From: Gimibacter soli
GTDB lineage: Bacteria > Pseudomonadota > Alphaproteobacteria > Sphingomonadales > Kordiimonadaceae
DNA length: 64,000 nt
Assembly (NCBI RefSeq): GCF_028463845.1
Contig: NZ_CP116805.1
Coordinates: forward strand, 372,001 to 436,000
Reading direction: 5' to 3'
Of this stretch, positions 32,555 to 39,662 are shown in pieces. Position 1 is the stretch's first letter, and each line of letters opens with the position of its first letter. The notes under the pieces are model-generated. The model made no database searches, was not told where the DNA came from, and saw nothing but the letters and a program-made list of their open reading frames with translations. The position numbers and the translations under genes were made by a program.

Positions 32555-32907
32555 GCCTCTGCTTCTTTCCCGTAAACGTCGGCTTCTTCGATGCTGCCGA
32601 AGGATTCCTTGATGCGCACCACAACGGCGAGCGCGAGCGCCATGGTCGAGATACCGACCACGATGGCGGTGAGGATCAGCACCTGCGGCAGCGGGCTGGA
32701 ATAGGCGCGGTCGCTGCCGTCAAGGATGGGTGCCGTGCCACCCACAACCTTCCCCATGCTGATGAAAAGCAGGAAAACGGCGGACTGGCAGATGCCGAGC
32801 CCGATCAGTTTCTTGATCAGATTGCCCTTGGCGACGATGGCATACATGCCGGTCATCAACAGCAGGACAAAAATCCAGTAATTGAGAATGCCAAGCCAGG
32901 CCATCAA
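32551..32907 (-). CDS. mrpC: Cation/proton antiporter subunit C (NuoK-like)
   Basis: The 118-residue protein has three hydrophobic helices and matches MrpC/NuoK: IFVLLLMTGMYAIVAKGNLIKKLIGLGICQSAVFLLFISMG, then PLPQVLILTAIVVGISTMALALAVVVRIKE, which includes the typical PQALxLTAIVI-like motif. It overlaps the genes on both sides by 4 bases. Two adjacent ATG codons open the frame; the first overlaps the upstream stop. Confidence 0.94.
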   Translation of the reverse strand: MMAWLGILNYWIFVLLLMTGMYAIVAKGNLIKKLIGLGICQSAVFLLFISMGKVVGGTAPILDGSDRAYSSPLPQVLILTAIVVGISTMALALAVVVRIKESFGSIEEADVYGKEAEA

Positions 32908-33893
32908 TGGGTTTCCCGTTGCGCGAAAGCGTGAAAAATGAGGAGGAGGATGCCGGTGACAGTGAGCCCGACGCCGAGCTCGATCACGAGGATGCCAAGG
33001 TGCTGGCCGGCAACCGGATCGGCGGAGAGAACCGAATAGTCGAGGAAGTCACCGCCCATCAGGAGCGTGGCAATGCCCACCCCGGCATAGGTCAGGCAGC
33101 CGATCACCGCCATGCGCAGAAGGGCCTGTACCGGCAGCACCGCGCGGGCGGCGTTACCGCCTTCGATCAGGGCATAAAGGATGATGCCGGAAGCCACGAT
33201 GGCACCCGCCTGGAAGCCGCCGCCCGGCCCGAAATCGCCGTGGAACTGCACATAAAGGCCGAAAAGCACGATGAAGGGGATCAGGATTTTCGACACGACC
33301 CGCGGCACAGCGTGGTGGCCGATGCCATATAGCCAGGCTGCCGCACTGCGCGCCGAATGCGCGCCGCCGCGCTTCGGCATGCCAAGGATCGAATAGACCC
33401 CGATCCCCGCGGTGAAGATCACAAAGACCTCGCCAAGCGTGTCATAGCCCCGGAAGCTGGCCAGAACGGCGGTCACGAGGTTCGGGATGTCGATGGCCTC
33501 GGGCGTCGTCTCCAGATACCAGGGCGTCACATGCTGCTGCACAGGCGTTTCGGCCCCACCAAAGGCAGGCTGCCAGAAACCAAGATACAGAAGCGGTGCC
33601 GCCATCAGGGCCAGCACAAGGAACGTCAGGAACGGGCGGCGATCCGGATCGGGCTTTTCCTCGTCATCCGTCAGCGCGAGGGCGCTGAGGAAAAGGACGG
33701 TTGCGATCCCCGCCCCGACCGCCGCTTCGGTGAGCGCCACATCCGCCGCATCGAGCGTGAAGAAATAGGAGGCCGCCAGAAGACTGAAAATCGCGAACAG
33801 CATGATGGCGGCAAAGAGGTTTGCCGTACGCACCACGGCAACCGCCACGACAAGCAGGAAGCTGACAAGAATGACGCTGAACAGGAGGGACAT
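32904..33893 (-). CDS. mrpB: MbhD/DUF4040-MnhB fusion antiporter subunit
   Basis: The 329-residue membrane protein fuses two modules. The N-terminal ~80 residues (ALTEAAVGAGIATVLFLSAL within a three-helix unit) match the MbhD/DUF4040 module, which in standard Mrp systems is part of the C-terminus of MrpA. The C-terminal ~150 residues (VVSKILIPFIVLFGLYVQFHGDFGPGGGFQAGAIVASG) are MnhB/MrpB, with the GPGGGFQAG signature. Between them FRGYDTLGEVFVIFTAGIGVYSIL resembles MbhE, also normally in MrpA. So the MrpA tail functions are carried here without the ND5-like part of MrpA. The ATG at 33893 follows mrpG by one base. Confidence 0.9.
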   Translation of the reverse strand: MSLLFSVILVSFLLVVAVAVVRTANLFAAIMLFAIFSLLAASYFFTLDAADVALTEAAVGAGIATVLFLSALALTDDEEKPDPDRRPFLTFLVLALMAAPLLYLGFWQPAFGGAETPVQQHVTPWYLETTPEAIDIPNLVTAVLASFRGYDTLGEVFVIFTAGIGVYSILGMPKRGGAHSARSAAAWLYGIGHHAVPRVVSKILIPFIVLFGLYVQFHGDFGPGGGFQAGAIVASGIILYALIEGGNAARAVLPVQALLRMAVIGCLTYAGVGIATLLMGGDFLDYSVLSADPVAGQHLGILVIELGVGLTVTGILLLIFHAFAQRETH

Positions 33894-33894
33894 G

Positions 33895-34221
33895 TCAGGA
33901 GTCCTTTTCTTCTGGTGTGCCAGACGACTTTTTAGCTGCGCCCGCGAGTGTCGCGGCATTGGCAAGGGCATAGGTGGCCGTCGGGGTCGTGAACAGGAAG
34001 AAGACAAGAATGATCAGGAGCTTGGCCGTCGCAAGGCTCCAGCCTGCCTCGAGCATCAGGCCGCCGAGGATGAGGAGGGGACCCATCGCATCTGTCACGC
34101 TTGCCGCATGCATGCGCGTGAAAAGATCGGGGAAGCGCAGGAGCCCGATCCCGCCGACAAGGACGAAAAGACCACCCGAAACGACAAGGAGGGTGCTGAC
34201 GACCGACAGGAGCTCAGTCAC
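33895..34221 (-). CDS. mrpG: Cation/proton antiporter subunit G
   Basis: The 108-residue protein has three helices and the MnhG signature GGIGLLRFPDLFTRMHAASVTDAMGPLLIL. The charged C-terminus KKSSGTPEEKDS is cytoplasmic by family analogy. Its ATG overlaps the mrpF stop by 4 bases. MrpE, F and G are the small, structurally supporting subunits on one flank of the Mrp complex. Confidence 0.95.
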   Translation of the reverse strand: MTELLSVVSTLLVVSGGLFVLVGGIGLLRFPDLFTRMHAASVTDAMGPLLILGGLMLEAGWSLATAKLLIILVFFLFTTPTATYALANAATLAGAAKKSSGTPEEKDS

Positions 34222-34505
34222 TGGCCACCCTCCCCGGCCGGCGGCCGTGCCTGACGGCGCAGGCGGCTCTGGAAAAATTCGAGAACCGCGAGAACGCCGA
34301 TGAAGTTGATGAGCGCATAGGCAAGCGCGAGATCGAGGAAATCCGGCCTGTCCTGAAAGAAGGCAAGCACCGCCAGCAGAAGCACCACCTTGGTGCCAAA
34401 CATGTTGGCGGCCAATATCCGGTCAAAGATCGAGGGGCCGAGGAGCGCGCGGGCCAGCGCCAGCGCCATGGTCACAAAAATTGCGATGGCAGCAGCGTGC
34501 AGCAT
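34218..34505 (-). CDS. mrpF: Cation/proton antiporter subunit F
   Basis: The 95-residue protein has three helices and the MnhF pattern ALARALLGPSIFDRILAANMFGTKVVLLLAVLAF, then DLALAYALINFIGVLAVLEF. The ATG at 34505 lies one base after the mrpE stop. Longer in-frame starts would lie inside mrpE and add a hydrophilic stretch foreign to the family. Confidence 0.94.
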   Translation of the reverse strand: MLHAAAIAIFVTMALALARALLGPSIFDRILAANMFGTKVVLLLAVLAFFQDRPDFLDLALAYALINFIGVLAVLEFFQSRLRRQARPPAGEGGQ

Positions 34506-34506
34506 G

Positions 34507-34977
34507 TCAATTCTCCAGCGCGACAACACGGGCGGCCATGCCCCCGGCCAGCAGGTCCTTCGCCCCATCAGCCGTCAGGCAGTGCACGAGGATTTCGTCG
34601 TCGCTCACATCAAGGGTGACGGTGCCGGGGGTCAGCGTGATGCTGTTGGCAAGGGTGACGCGGGTCACATCCTCCATCTTCGCGGTTTTCAGTCGCACCA
34701 CTTCAGGCACCAGCTTCACACCGGGCGTGAGGATCAGCCGGGTGACGGCAAGGCTCGACACCAGCATTTCCTTCACAAGCCACCCCCAATAGGGGATCAC
34801 TTTCAGATGCAGGTGCAGGGGCACCGATTCCCGGTCGACGAGATTCATCCGCCAGGCCAGAAGCGCCACAATCAGGCACGAGACGAGCCCGAACGCCAGG
34901 AGGAGCGGCGTATATATGCCCGACCACAAAAGCCAGATGGCGCCAAGCGCCACCAGGAGGACAAGAAGATGCTTCAT
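34507..34977 (-). CDS. mrpE: Cation/proton antiporter subunit E
   Basis: The 156-residue protein has two N-terminal helices (LLVLLVALGAIWLLWSGIYTPLLLAFGLVSCLIVALLAW) and a soluble domain with the MnhE features VKEMLVSSLAVTRLILTPG, NSITLTPGTVTLDVSDDEILVHCL. It is the first gene of the nine-gene minus-strand operon ending at 27672. The upstream gap to the next gene is 41 bases, so the promoter may lie there or further upstream. Confidence 0.94.
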   Translation of the reverse strand: MKHLLVLLVALGAIWLLWSGIYTPLLLAFGLVSCLIVALLAWRMNLVDRESVPLHLHLKVIPYWGWLVKEMLVSSLAVTRLILTPGVKLVPEVVRLKTAKMEDVTRVTLANSITLTPGTVTLDVSDDEILVHCLTADGAKDLLAGGMAARVVALEN

Positions 34978-35018
34978 CTGATTCCCGTCTGATTACTGAA
35001 AAGCCGCCCGAGGGGCGC

Positions 35019-35501
35019 TTACCCCTTGCAGGGGTAAAGCTGCATGAGCGCGCCGTAGAGATAATCGTGCGCATGCACGCTGCCCGGCATGTCCCCGCCG
35101 GCTGCAAAGGCGTTGAAGCCATCGATCACCGATCCGAGCGATTCATTCGCCGGCAAGCAGTAATGCGCATGGACATTGGAATGCAGCTGGCCCGTCGGGC
35201 CCGGTGCCCGGCTGCTGACCGCGCGCTTCATGAAGTCGGAGCGATTTTCATAGAGGGCCCGTACGGAAGCCTCGACCACACTGTCCGTCGCCAGAGCCCC
35301 GCCAAGGAACCCCTGGATATAAGCAGCGCATGTCAAGGCCTCCGGGGTGGACGGACCCTGACGATAGTCGCGGCAGGCCTCTGCCAGATCATCGCCATTG
35401 TCCACACCTGTTGCGCGGGTGGGCACCGCAACAAACAGGGCCAGGGAAACCGCACCCAGTATCCAAGTTGATTTTCGCAGCCCGTCCCGGACCTTTTTCA
35501 T
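35019..35501 (-). CDS. Secreted Rap1a/Tai-like protein
   Basis: The 160-residue product has an N-terminal signal peptide (STWILGAVSLALFVAVPTRA). The mature part shows the Rap1a/Tai pattern: DLAEACRDYRQG, TCAAYIQGFLGGA, HAHYCLPANESLGSVIDGF and a final YPCKG, giving four cysteines for disulfides. Rap1a proteins neutralise type VI secretion effectors in some bacteria. Many alphaproteobacterial homologues have no linked effector, and none is seen here. AAGGTGG ten bases upstream fixes the start at 35501. It lies just upstream of the Mrp-like operon in the same direction, and a palindrome sits 35-54 bases before its ATG. Confidence 0.6.
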   Translation of the reverse strand: MKKVRDGLRKSTWILGAVSLALFVAVPTRATGVDNGDDLAEACRDYRQGPSTPEALTCAAYIQGFLGGALATDSVVEASVRALYENRSDFMKRAVSSRAPGPTGQLHSNVHAHYCLPANESLGSVIDGFNAFAAGGDMPGSVHAHDYLYGALMQLYPCKG

Positions 35502-35535
35502 CGAAAGCCACCTTTTCCGTGTGTCGTTGTCTCCC

Positions 35536-35555
35536 TCACAATCTGGCAATTGTGA
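35536..35555. promoter_or_regulatory. Palindromic candidate operator
   Basis: TCACAAT (35536-35542) and ATTGTGA (35549-35555) form a perfect 7-base inverted repeat with a 6-base spacer. It lies in the divergent region between the Rap1a-like gene and the response-regulator gene, closer to the former. Confidence 0.45.
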
Positions 35556-35691
35556 TATGTAAATGTTTGCCGGATTTGTAAAAAAGTGTGTCAGGAATGT
35601 ACGGGTCGGGATTTTGCTTTGTGCCGCAGACACAAGGGTGGCAAGAATGCTCACCGATGCGCGTACCGCATCCCCGCCGCACTGACACGAA

Positions 35692-36441
35692 ATGGGAGTC
35701 ATGCCGAACTTGAAGGTCGATACGTCCCCGGGTTTGACCATATTGGTTGTGGATGACGACCGGGAAATCCGCGAGCTACTGATCCAGCTTCTGTCCGGCG
35801 AAGGATATAACCCGATCGCCGCCGAGGGGGGCGAGGAGATGTTCGCGCAGCTTGCCGCCGTGCGGGTTGATCTGATCCTCCTTGATGTCATGCTGTCCGG
35901 CCGCGACGGGTTCGAGCTTTGCCGCCAGCTGCGCGCCGATCCGGCCATGCCGCCGATCATCATGGTGACCGCCAAGGATGACGAGATTGACCGCGTGGTG
36001 GGCCTTGAGCTCGGCGCTGACGATTATATCGTCAAGCCTTTCGCCAAGCGCGAGTTGCTTGCCCGCATCAAGGCGGTGATGCGCCGCGCCAAGCAGGTGC
36101 AGTTTCTGTCGCCCCGTTCGCCCGGCGTGATCCGGTTCGCGGGCTGGCAGTTCCACCCGACCCGCATGGAGCTGGTGGACCCCGACGATACCGTTATCCC
36201 CTTGTCACAAAGCGAAACCGACCTGCTTCTGGTGTTCGTGCAGCACCCGCAAATCCCGCTGTCGCGCGAGCGGCTTCTGGACCTGACAAAGGGCCGCCAC
36301 AGCACGCCCTTCGATCGCAGCATCGACACCCATGTCAGCCGCCTGCGCCGCAAGCTCAGGGATAGCGCCCGGCATCCCGAAATCATCAAGACGGCCTGGG
36401 GTGCGGGCTATGTTTTCACCAAATCCCTTGAACTCGGATGA
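35692..36441 (+). CDS. OmpR-family response regulator
   Basis: The 249-residue product has a receiver domain: acidic pocket VVDDDRE, phosphoacceptor Asp65 in LILLDVMLSG, Thr in MVTAKD, and Lys in YIVKPF. A C-terminal winged-helix DNA-binding domain follows (SQSETDLLLVFVQ, HVSRLRRKLRD, and KTAWGAGYVF). It is a transcription factor controlled by the adjoining kinase, whose start overlaps its stop. The start could be the ATG at 35692 or at 35701. GGGAG is too close to the second and nothing precedes the first, so this is unresolved. Its target genes cannot be told from the sequence. Confidence 0.94.
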   Translation: MGVMPNLKVDTSPGLTILVVDDDREIRELLIQLLSGEGYNPIAAEGGEEMFAQLAAVRVDLILLDVMLSGRDGFELCRQLRADPAMPPIIMVTAKDDEIDRVVGLELGADDYIVKPFAKRELLARIKAVMRRAKQVQFLSPRSPGVIRFAGWQFHPTRMELVDPDDTVIPLSQSETDLLLVFVQHPQIPLSRERLLDLTKGRHSTPFDRSIDTHVSRLRRKLRDSARHPEIIKTAWGAGYVFTKSLELG

Positions 36442-37778
36442 AATCCTGGGCTCCGACAACGCTGAAGGCACAGGCGCTGGTGATTGTGACAGCCGCATTT
36501 CTTGTGTCGCATGTTGTCAGCCTGCTTCTTTATGAAAGCGACCGGACAGAAACGGTGATCCTGACCGAAGCGTCCGATCTGGCGGCGCGGATCGCCGGTA
36601 TTGTCGACCTGACACAAAGTTTGCCGGAGGTGGACCGCGCCCGCATTCTGGCCGCGGCGCAAACCCAGTTCCTGTCGCTGACGGATATCGAGCCCGCCAA
36701 CGATGCCTGCCGTGAAAATGCGTTCGCCGAGCGGATGCACGCCGAACTTTCCAGCTATTTCTCCACCGTGCCCGGCCTTGACGCTGATGTCTGCGTCCGC
36801 AGCATGGAAGAGCTTCGTCTGCTGCCGGGCCCAAACGGTGGTGGTTTCGACGTGCTTGTCACCATCCGTTTCCAGGATGGCAGCCAGTCGGTGTTCCACG
36901 CCGCCCTGCCCGAGGCGCCCCCCTTGTTTAACGACCGGGTGATCGGCTTCATCGCCCTTTTGGGCCTCATCTTTCTGGTGATCGCCTGGTACCTGATCAT
37001 CCGGATCATCACGCCGCTCGACCGGTTCACAAGTGCGGCGGATGAAATGGGGCTGAATATCGATGCCCCGTCGATCGCCGAAACCGGCACACGCGAGGTG
37101 GTGCAGGCCGCCCGCGCCTTCAACCGGATGCAAACACGCATTCGCAGGCTGGTGCATGGCCAGACCGAGATGATCGCTGCCATCTCGCACGATCTTCGGT
37201 CTGCCATCACCCGGCTGCGACTTCGGGCGGAACTTGTTGGCCAGGACGACAATCGGCGCGGCCTGATGCGGGTGATCGACGATATGAGCGCGATGGTGCA
37301 AGCCGCCCTTGATTATGCGCGGGGCGCCAGCCCGTCGGAGCCGATGCGCAAGACCGATATCACGGCGCTTGTGGAAAGCCTTTGTGATGACCTTGAAGAC
37401 GAAGGCCAGCCGGTCAGCCTTTCGCTTCTGGGCGCGGATATCAGCGGCAAATGCCGGCCAAGTGCGCTCCGCCGCGCGCTCGGCAATGTCATTGCCAATG
37501 CGGTGAAATACGGGGGCAGCGCCCATGTCTCGCTGATCGCCGATGCCGACTGGCTGGTCATCCGGGTGGAAGACAATGGTCCCGGCGTGCCCGAAGGGGA
37601 GGTCGAGAAGATCGTGCAGCCCTATTACCGGGTCGAGCAGTCGCGCAACCGCAACACGGGGGGCATCGGGCTTGGCCTGCCGATCGCCCTGAATATCGCG
37701 CATGCCCACGGCGGCGACCTTCATATCTCCAACCGCGCCGAAGGCGGGCTCCGGGTCGATATCCGCCTGCCGCGGTAA
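36438..37778 (+). CDS. EnvZ-like sensor histidine kinase
   Basis: The 446-residue inner-membrane kinase has TM1 at about residues 12-32, a periplasmic sensor domain of about 135 residues, and TM2 at about 168-188. A HAMP linker (RIITPLDRFTSAADEMG) leads to the dimerisation/phosphoacceptor domain with His251 in AAISHDLRSAITRLRLRAEL. The ATP-binding domain has N box NVIANAVKYG, G1 EDNGPGVP and G2 NTGGIGLGLPI. Overlap with the regulator gene (ATGA) shows the two form one unit. The periplasmic domain is of no recognisable type, so the stimulus is unknown. Confidence 0.95.
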   Translation: MKSWAPTTLKAQALVIVTAAFLVSHVVSLLLYESDRTETVILTEASDLAARIAGIVDLTQSLPEVDRARILAAAQTQFLSLTDIEPANDACRENAFAERMHAELSSYFSTVPGLDADVCVRSMEELRLLPGPNGGGFDVLVTIRFQDGSQSVFHAALPEAPPLFNDRVIGFIALLGLIFLVIAWYLIIRIITPLDRFTSAADEMGLNIDAPSIAETGTREVVQAARAFNRMQTRIRRLVHGQTEMIAAISHDLRSAITRLRLRAELVGQDDNRRGLMRVIDDMSAMVQAALDYARGASPSEPMRKTDITALVESLCDDLEDEGQPVSLSLLGADISGKCRPSALRRALGNVIANAVKYGGSAHVSLIADADWLVIRVEDNGPGVPEGEVEKIVQPYYRVEQSRNRNTGGIGLGLPIALNIAHAHGGDLHISNRAEGGLRVDIRLPR

Positions 37779-37783
37779 AAAGA

Positions 37784-37815
37784 AGAAGGCAGGACCCCGA
37801 AGGATCCTGCCTTCT
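37784..37815. terminator. Terminator between kinase and esterase genes
   Basis: AGAAGGCAGGA (37784-37794) pairs with TCCTGCCTTCT (37805-37815) around a 10-base loop. On the minus strand a TTCTTTTT run follows, so it best serves the esterase gene; on the plus strand the T run is poor. Confidence 0.78.
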
Positions 37816-37839
37816 GCCTTGTCGGCCGAAGCCGTTTAC

Positions 37840-38877
37840 TTACTTCAGGCTTTCCTTCAGGAAATCGCCACCCTGACGCATCGCTGCTTTTACTGCCGGT
37901 ACGTCGGCGAGCACGTTGAGAAGGCCATAGTCGTGGATCATGCCATTGTAGCGGGTCGCGATGACCGGCACGCCGGCTTCGTTGAGCTTGCGGGCATAGG
38001 CTTCGCCTTCATCCCGCAGCACATCCATTTCGGCGGTCTGGACGAGGGCCGGGGGCAGGCCAGCAAGTTCATTGACCGAGGCGCGCAGCGGCGATGCAAG
38101 GATTTCATTCCGCTCGGCGGGGTTCACCGTATAGGCGTCCCAGAACCATTGCATCATGCCTTTGGTGAGGAAGTGCCCGTTGCCAAACTGGTTGTAGGAA
38201 GCGTTCTCGAAGCTGGCGTCGGTGACCGGCCACAGAAGCAACTGCGCGCGGATCGCCGGGCCTTGTTCGATTTTTGCCTTGAGTGCTACGACCGCCGCCA
38301 TGTTGCCGCCGACACTATTGCCAGCGAGGGCAAGCCGTTTGCCATCCACACCGATCTTGTCGCCATTTTCAGAAACCCATTTGGTCGCCGCATAGGCCTG
38401 ATTGATGGCAACCGGATAGTGCGCCTCGGGGGACGGCGTATAATCGACAAACACGGCTGCGGCACCCGAAGCAACAACGAGATCGCGGACAAGGCGTTCA
38501 TGCGTCGGGAAGTCGCCGAGGATCCAGCCGCCACCGTGGAAGAACATGAACACAGGCAATTTGCCGCGCGCATTCACCGGCTTCACAATATGCACGGTCA
38601 CATCCTCGCCGTTCAGGCGAACTGTTTTGGCGCTGACATCAGCGGCCGGAAGCTTCACATTTGCGCCTGCCTGTGCACCAACCAGAATCTGACGGGCATC
38701 GGCCGGGCTCAGGGTCTCAAGCGGCTGGCCGCCACTTGCAGCGAGGGCATCGAGAAACGCCTGCGTTGTCTTTTCAACACCGGGGCTGCCCGCTGCCAGG
38801 ACGGGGCCCGCGAGAAGGGCAGCTGAAACGGTGGCTGCAGCAAGCGCCCGGGTGGTTTTCTTGAAGGTCTTGATCAT
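37840..38877 (-). CDS. Secreted alpha/beta hydrolase (HSL-type esterase)
   Basis: The 345-residue product has a signal peptide (about residues 10-29, ending VLAAG). It belongs to the hormone-sensitive-lipase esterase family: oxyanion motif HGGGW at 114-118, nucleophile Ser188 in ALAGNSVGGN, acid Asp285 in AEMDVLRDEG, and His315 in GMIHDYG. All catalytic residues are present, so it should be an active periplasmic or secreted carboxylesterase. AGGAGA precedes the ATG. Its promoter contains the same palindrome as that of the adjoining OhrR-like regulator gene, so it is probably in that regulon. Confidence 0.93.
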   Translation of the reverse strand: MIKTFKKTTRALAAATVSAALLAGPVLAAGSPGVEKTTQAFLDALAASGGQPLETLSPADARQILVGAQAGANVKLPAADVSAKTVRLNGEDVTVHIVKPVNARGKLPVFMFFHGGGWILGDFPTHERLVRDLVVASGAAAVFVDYTPSPEAHYPVAINQAYAATKWVSENGDKIGVDGKRLALAGNSVGGNMAAVVALKAKIEQGPAIRAQLLLWPVTDASFENASYNQFGNGHFLTKGMMQWFWDAYTVNPAERNEILASPLRASVNELAGLPPALVQTAEMDVLRDEGEAYARKLNEAGVPVIATRYNGMIHDYGLLNVLADVPAVKAAMRQGGDFLKESLK

Positions 38878-38949
38878 GGTCTTTCTCCTGTCGTGATGAA
38901 GGATGCGTCCTTCGGCGTTTTGGCTTGATGCCGTTTAGTATCGATAACG

Positions 38950-38979
38950 ATTATATCGCGCACGATATAATTAGATACA
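38950..38979 (-). promoter_or_regulatory. Esterase promoter with OhrR-like operator
   Basis: TTATATCG (38951-38958) and CGATATAA (38963-38970) are perfect inverted arms with a 4-base spacer. On the minus strand a consensus TATAAT (38955-38950) overlaps one arm, and TGTATC (38979-38974) is a possible -35 with an 18-base spacer. A bound regulator would cover the -10. Confidence 0.7.
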
Positions 38980-39021
38980 GTTCTTGCTCTCCGGTACCCC
39001 TTGGGCGGACCGTGCCTTTCT

Positions 39022-39498
39022 TCAGGCGTTTGCGGTGAGATTTGCCCTTACCTGGCCAAGCTGCTTGCGCAGCGCTGCCATATCGGGGTCGGAGAGGTTG
39101 ACTTTCCGGGCCATGCAGACAGGCACTTCCAGAGCTGTGTCCATCATGGCCCGGCCTTCAGCCGTGAGGCTGACAATCACTTGTCGTTCGTCTTCGCTCG
39201 AGCGACGGCGATCCAGAAGCCCGCGGGTCTCCAGCCGCTTCAGGAGCGGCGTCACGGTCGCCGTTTCAAGGGCGAGCGCATCACAAATGTCAGAAACGAT
39301 CACCCCATCCTTTTCCCACAAAACCATCATCACCAGATATTGGGGATAGGTAAGGTCCAGTTGCTGCAACAGCCCCCGGTAAGCCTTGTTGAAAGCCAGC
39401 ATCGTGGAATAAACCGAGAAACAAAGCTGGTTTTCGAGCCTGAGGCCTTCTCTGGTACCCGCTGCGGGCTTGTTTGATATGTCGTGTTTCTGTTTCAT
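39022..39498 (-). CDS. OhrR-like MarR-family regulator
   Basis: The 158-residue dimeric winged-helix regulator has the OhrR signature LENQLCFSVYS. Cys26 corresponds to the peroxide-reactive cysteine of organic-hydroperoxide sensors. It then has AFNKAYRGLLQQLDLTYPQYLVMMVLWE, the DNA-recognition region LALETATVTPLLKRLETRGL, and the wing RRRSSEDERQVIVSLT. No ohr peroxidase gene is in the window; the next gene downstream, 144 bases away on the same strand, encodes an esterase. The ATG at 39498 has no Shine-Dalgarno, and the predicted transcript starts at or beside it. Confidence 0.88.
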   Translation of the reverse strand: MKQKHDISNKPAAGTREGLRLENQLCFSVYSTMLAFNKAYRGLLQQLDLTYPQYLVMMVLWEKDGVIVSDICDALALETATVTPLLKRLETRGLLDRRRSSEDERQVIVSLTAEGRAMMDTALEVPVCMARKVNLSDPDMAALRKQLGQVRANLTANA

Positions 39499-39504
39499 GA
39501 ATCA

Positions 39505-39533
39505 CATATATATCGTGTACGATATAATATCAA
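39505..39533 (-). promoter_or_regulatory. Promoter and operator of the OhrR-like gene
   Basis: On the minus strand TTGATA (39533-39528), a 17-base spacer and TATATG (39510-39505) form a promoter. The inverted repeat TATATCG-N4-CGATATA (39509-39526) fills the spacer, which would give autorepression. Six bases separate the -10 from the ATG, so the transcript should be leaderless. Confidence 0.65.
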
Positions 39534-39662
39534 GCGATATTTTTAAATTTCCTGGTACGAAGGATCAAGTGCCGCCTTCACCGCCAGTTTCCGCTCGCTT
39601 GGCTGCCCCCTTTATGCCAGAAAGCTTCTATATTCAGACTTCTGCCGTTACGGGGTGCATCC

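Noticed and set aside
27672-34977. Part of respiratory complex I or a hydrogenase
   Set aside because: No NuoB/C/D/I-like or hydrogenase catalytic subunit is present, while MrpE, F, G, B and C are.
35536-35555. Possible Crp/Fnr site
   Set aside because: The half-sites read TCACA...TGTGA, the reverse of the TGTGA...TCACA order that Crp needs.
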